A program made the translations under genes and the position numbers. Positions 32,998 through 34,453 of a DNA stretch of 34,453 nt are shown here, in pieces (position 1 is the first letter of the stretch; each line of letters opens with the position of its first letter). The stretch covers positions 1 to 34,453 of the forward strand of contig QHWY01000009.1 of NCBI GenBank assembly GCA_003223875.1, in the 5' to 3' direction. This DNA comes from Acidobacteriota bacterium (GTDB lineage Bacteria; Acidobacteriota; Terriglobia; 20CM-2-55-15). The notes beneath the pieces were generated by a model that had not been told where the DNA came from, did no database searches, and saw only the letters and a program-made list of their open reading frames with translations.

Positions 32998-33329
32998 CGG
33001 CCCTCCCGAATTAATTGGGCAAGCGGCCTAACATTCCACGGTTCGATCATAAGATTACAATCGTTAAGTGAACACTAGGCTCGAACTCGACGTTTCGTAT
33101 GGCGCGCTGCTGAGGCTGCCTTCGGTTGGACGGATTCTGCTGGGGATGCAGATTGCCCATATTGGACAATCTCGGATTCCCGATCGGCTCTGCGTTCGCG
33201 GGCGTCGTTGCTGCACGTTCAATTGAAACGGCCCTCCTTGTTGCCGTTGTCACGAGCTTCGCCGCTGCAATTTTAGCAATCTTGCTGGTCCCCTCTAACG
33301 CATGAATACATGGCGGAAAATGACTGCCT
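32998..33329. other. Gap beside the 21-bp arrays
   Basis: About 330 bases. On the minus strand the frame of array A runs on through here after a TGA (LEGTSKIAKIAAAKLV, then MTTATRRAVSIERAATTPAN) to a stop at 33047, so this may be the lost C-terminal part of a repeat gene. GCCTAAC at 33026 resembles an integron core half-site but has no partner. No ribosome binding site supports a separate gene. Confidence 0.35.
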
Positions 33330-33590
33330 TTGCATTCGAAGCGGTTAACTTTGCTTCACAAATAATCGATTTCGGCCCGGAAACGATTAACTCGACGACC
33401 GGCATAAGTGACTTCGGCTGCAAGTTGATTAACTGTGAGCTTGAGAAGATTAAATCCGGCGTTCACATGATTATTGTTGCGACGCCAATGACTAATTGCG
33501 TTCTCATAACGATCTTCTCCAGGCCGGAAATAATTATTTCGACGGCGCAAATAATTATTGATGCGATCGTAGCGGTATTTGCGGATACCA
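33330..33590. repeat. Degenerate 21-bp tandem repeat, array A
   Basis: About 12 units follow each other at 21-base steps. Each has roughly 15 variable bases (often TCCGGxxxxGAA) and then a six-base ATTAAC/ATTATT/ATCTTC block. In the minus strand one frame reads as heptapeptides (NNYFRPG, EDRYENA, VNQLAAE, VNRFRAE) up to a TGA at 33356. The plus strand and another minus frame are also largely open, because the period is a multiple of three. Array A ends next to GCGGATACCAT. Confidence 0.8.
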
Positions 33591-33620
33591 TCTAAAGTCC
33601 ATCATTTCTGTGACTTGCAG

Positions 33621-34028
33621 GATAGCCCGATTGAAGCGGTCATTTTCGTGATCGTAGCGGTATTTGTTGCCATCGTAGCGATCTTCTCCGTCACTGTAGC
33701 GGTCTTGTTCGGAAGCGTAGCGCTCAAGTCCGGAACCCAAGCAGTATTGGTCCGCGTGGCGAAGGTTATTTCCGGCTTCGAAACGATCATTTCCGGATTG
33801 GAGAAGATTATCTTCGCTTCAAAGAAAATTAAGACCGCCACCGAAGCGACATAGTTTGAACCCGAGAAGATTATTATCGTGCCGGAAGCAATCTTCTTTG
33901 CACCGGACATGATTAATTCCGCCCGCAAGAAGATTAATTCCCGGCCGAAGATAATCAACTTGCTCGCGAAGAAAATGATCGTTATAACGGAGCCGATCAT
34001 TTCCGTACGCCGTAGCTCTGGCGATACC
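33621..34028. repeat. Degenerate 21-bp tandem repeat, array B
   Basis: About 19 units of the same repeat as array A. On the minus strand the heptapeptide frame reads VDYLRPG, INLLAGG, INHVRCK, then a TGA at 33821-33819, then NDRFEAG, QDRYSDG, EDRYDGN, NDRFNRA. Removing the TGA gives about 180 open codons. The array ends at GCGATACCAT, like array A, so the two look like duplicates of one unit block. No start with a ribosome binding site is visible, and the DUF2442 gene overlaps the upstream side. Confidence 0.8.
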
Positions 34029-34065
34029 ATTATCTAGACGGTTTGCGATGCCAAAATAGCAGAAG

Positions 34066-34335
34066 ATGAAATCATCGACGCTTGGAAAAAGCACCTCGGC
34101 AATTGAAGTCGTGGGTATCTCAAAGCATGGTTTATGGCTTCATGTTCGCGGTGAAGAGTACTTTTTGTCATTTAAGGTTTATCCCTGGTTCAAGGACGCG
34201 AAGATCGCGTCCGTATTGAAAGTGAAGTTGGTGCACCGGGAGCACCTATATTGGCCGGATCTTGACGTTGATCTCGAACTGGAATCCCTCAGGCGTCCCG
34301 AAAAGTATCCGCTCACTTACCGGCCGACTGCATAA
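34066..34335 (+). CDS. DUF2442-domain protein
   Basis: The 89-residue protein matches DUF2442: SKHGLWLHVRGEEYFLSFKV, YPWFKDAKIASVLKVKLVHR, HLYWPDLDVDLELESLRRPE and KYPL. The family is small and often paired with DUF4160 proteins in toxin-antitoxin-like loci on mobile DNA. No DUF4160 gene precedes it here, so it is an orphan. The N-terminal 14 residues (MKSSTLGKSTSAIE) are not typical, and the ribosome binding site is weak. Confidence 0.82.
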   Translation: MKSSTLGKSTSAIEVVGISKHGLWLHVRGEEYFLSFKVYPWFKDAKIASVLKVKLVHREHLYWPDLDVDLELESLRRPEKYPLTYRPTA

Positions 34336-34432
34336 CAAGCTGCTGCAGACCGACGAGCGGCACGCCACTGGGTTGGCTTGAGCAATGTTGGGGCCGCGCG
34401 CCGCTCGCGGCTGAGGCCCAGGGCCGTTCGGC
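34330..34432. other. Possible attC-like folded site
   Basis: GCATAAC overlapping the DUF2442 stop codon and GTTCGGC (34426-34432) are 103 bases apart and partly complementary. Between them CGAGCGGC (34354-34361) pairs perfectly with GCCGCTCG (34400-34407). Integron attC sites have this plan (RYYYAAC ... GTTRRRY around a hairpin) and start at the stop of a cassette gene. The outer cores fit only loosely. Confidence 0.35.
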
Positions 34433-34453
34433 GGACGACTTGCTTCCTTGCTC

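Noticed and set aside
33302..33595. Plus-strand gene over array A, and a 142-codon minus-strand gene at 33602-34030
   Set aside because: Both frames stay open because the repeat length is a multiple of three; their products are runs of Ile/Ser/Val without a start signal.

Overview
The window looks like a piece of a moderately GC-rich Gram-negative-type genome, most likely Acidobacteriota. This is inferred from family content: a BlaI/BlaR1 pair whose peptidase carries a C-terminal GWxTD domain, a GGIAHDFNNLL-type hybrid histidine kinase, small orphan HTH proteins, and secreted proteins of unknown function. No marker gene in the window settles the phylum.

The left half (1-16 kb) is accessory-like. 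It holds a partial DsbA-like thioredoxin protein, a receiver plus hybrid sensor kinase operon, an outer-membrane barrel protein, small secreted proteins, a BlaI/BlaR1 regulator-protease pair, a VapBC-type toxin-antitoxin pair, two small HTH proteins, an excisionase-like protein and a tyrosine recombinase. Between these lie long non-coding stretches with decayed genes: a deazaflavin-dependent nitroreductase with two frameshifts and a stop, the 3' end of a comM-like gene, a possible TonB C-terminus and a frameshifted SecD-P1-like protein. The recombinase ends just before an initiator tRNA-fMet gene, with three 12-bp repeats and a terminator between them. I read this as the tRNA-proximal edge of an integrated island extending left beyond the window. 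Past the tRNA lies a 3' fragment of a hemerythrin gene.

The right half (16.4-32.5 kb) is compact and housekeeping-like: NTF2-like and PEBP-like proteins, ftsB, a phosphohexomutase, cutA, a cystathionine gamma-synthase/lyase, ftsK, uppP, RNase J, rsmA, tRNA-Glu, a secreted zinc-peptidase/TPR protein, guanine deaminase, a rhomboid protease and a TPR protein. The genes sit close together, but their junctions are filled with palindromic repeats: two copies of a 21-22 bp inverted repeat at convergent gene ends, three copies of a 144-189 bp unit capped by CCCCTCC/GGAGGGG palindromes, and a nested hairpin unit at the rsmA start. Several stop codons and one start region lie inside these repeats.

The last 2 kb (32.5-34.4 kb) is accessory again: a DUF5655 protein, two arrays of a degenerate 21-bp tandem repeat covering about 700 bp, a DUF2442 protein and a possible attC-like folded site at the edge. 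The 21-bp arrays, which encode heptapeptide repeats and carry a TGA at the same repeat position in both arrays, are the least explained structure here.
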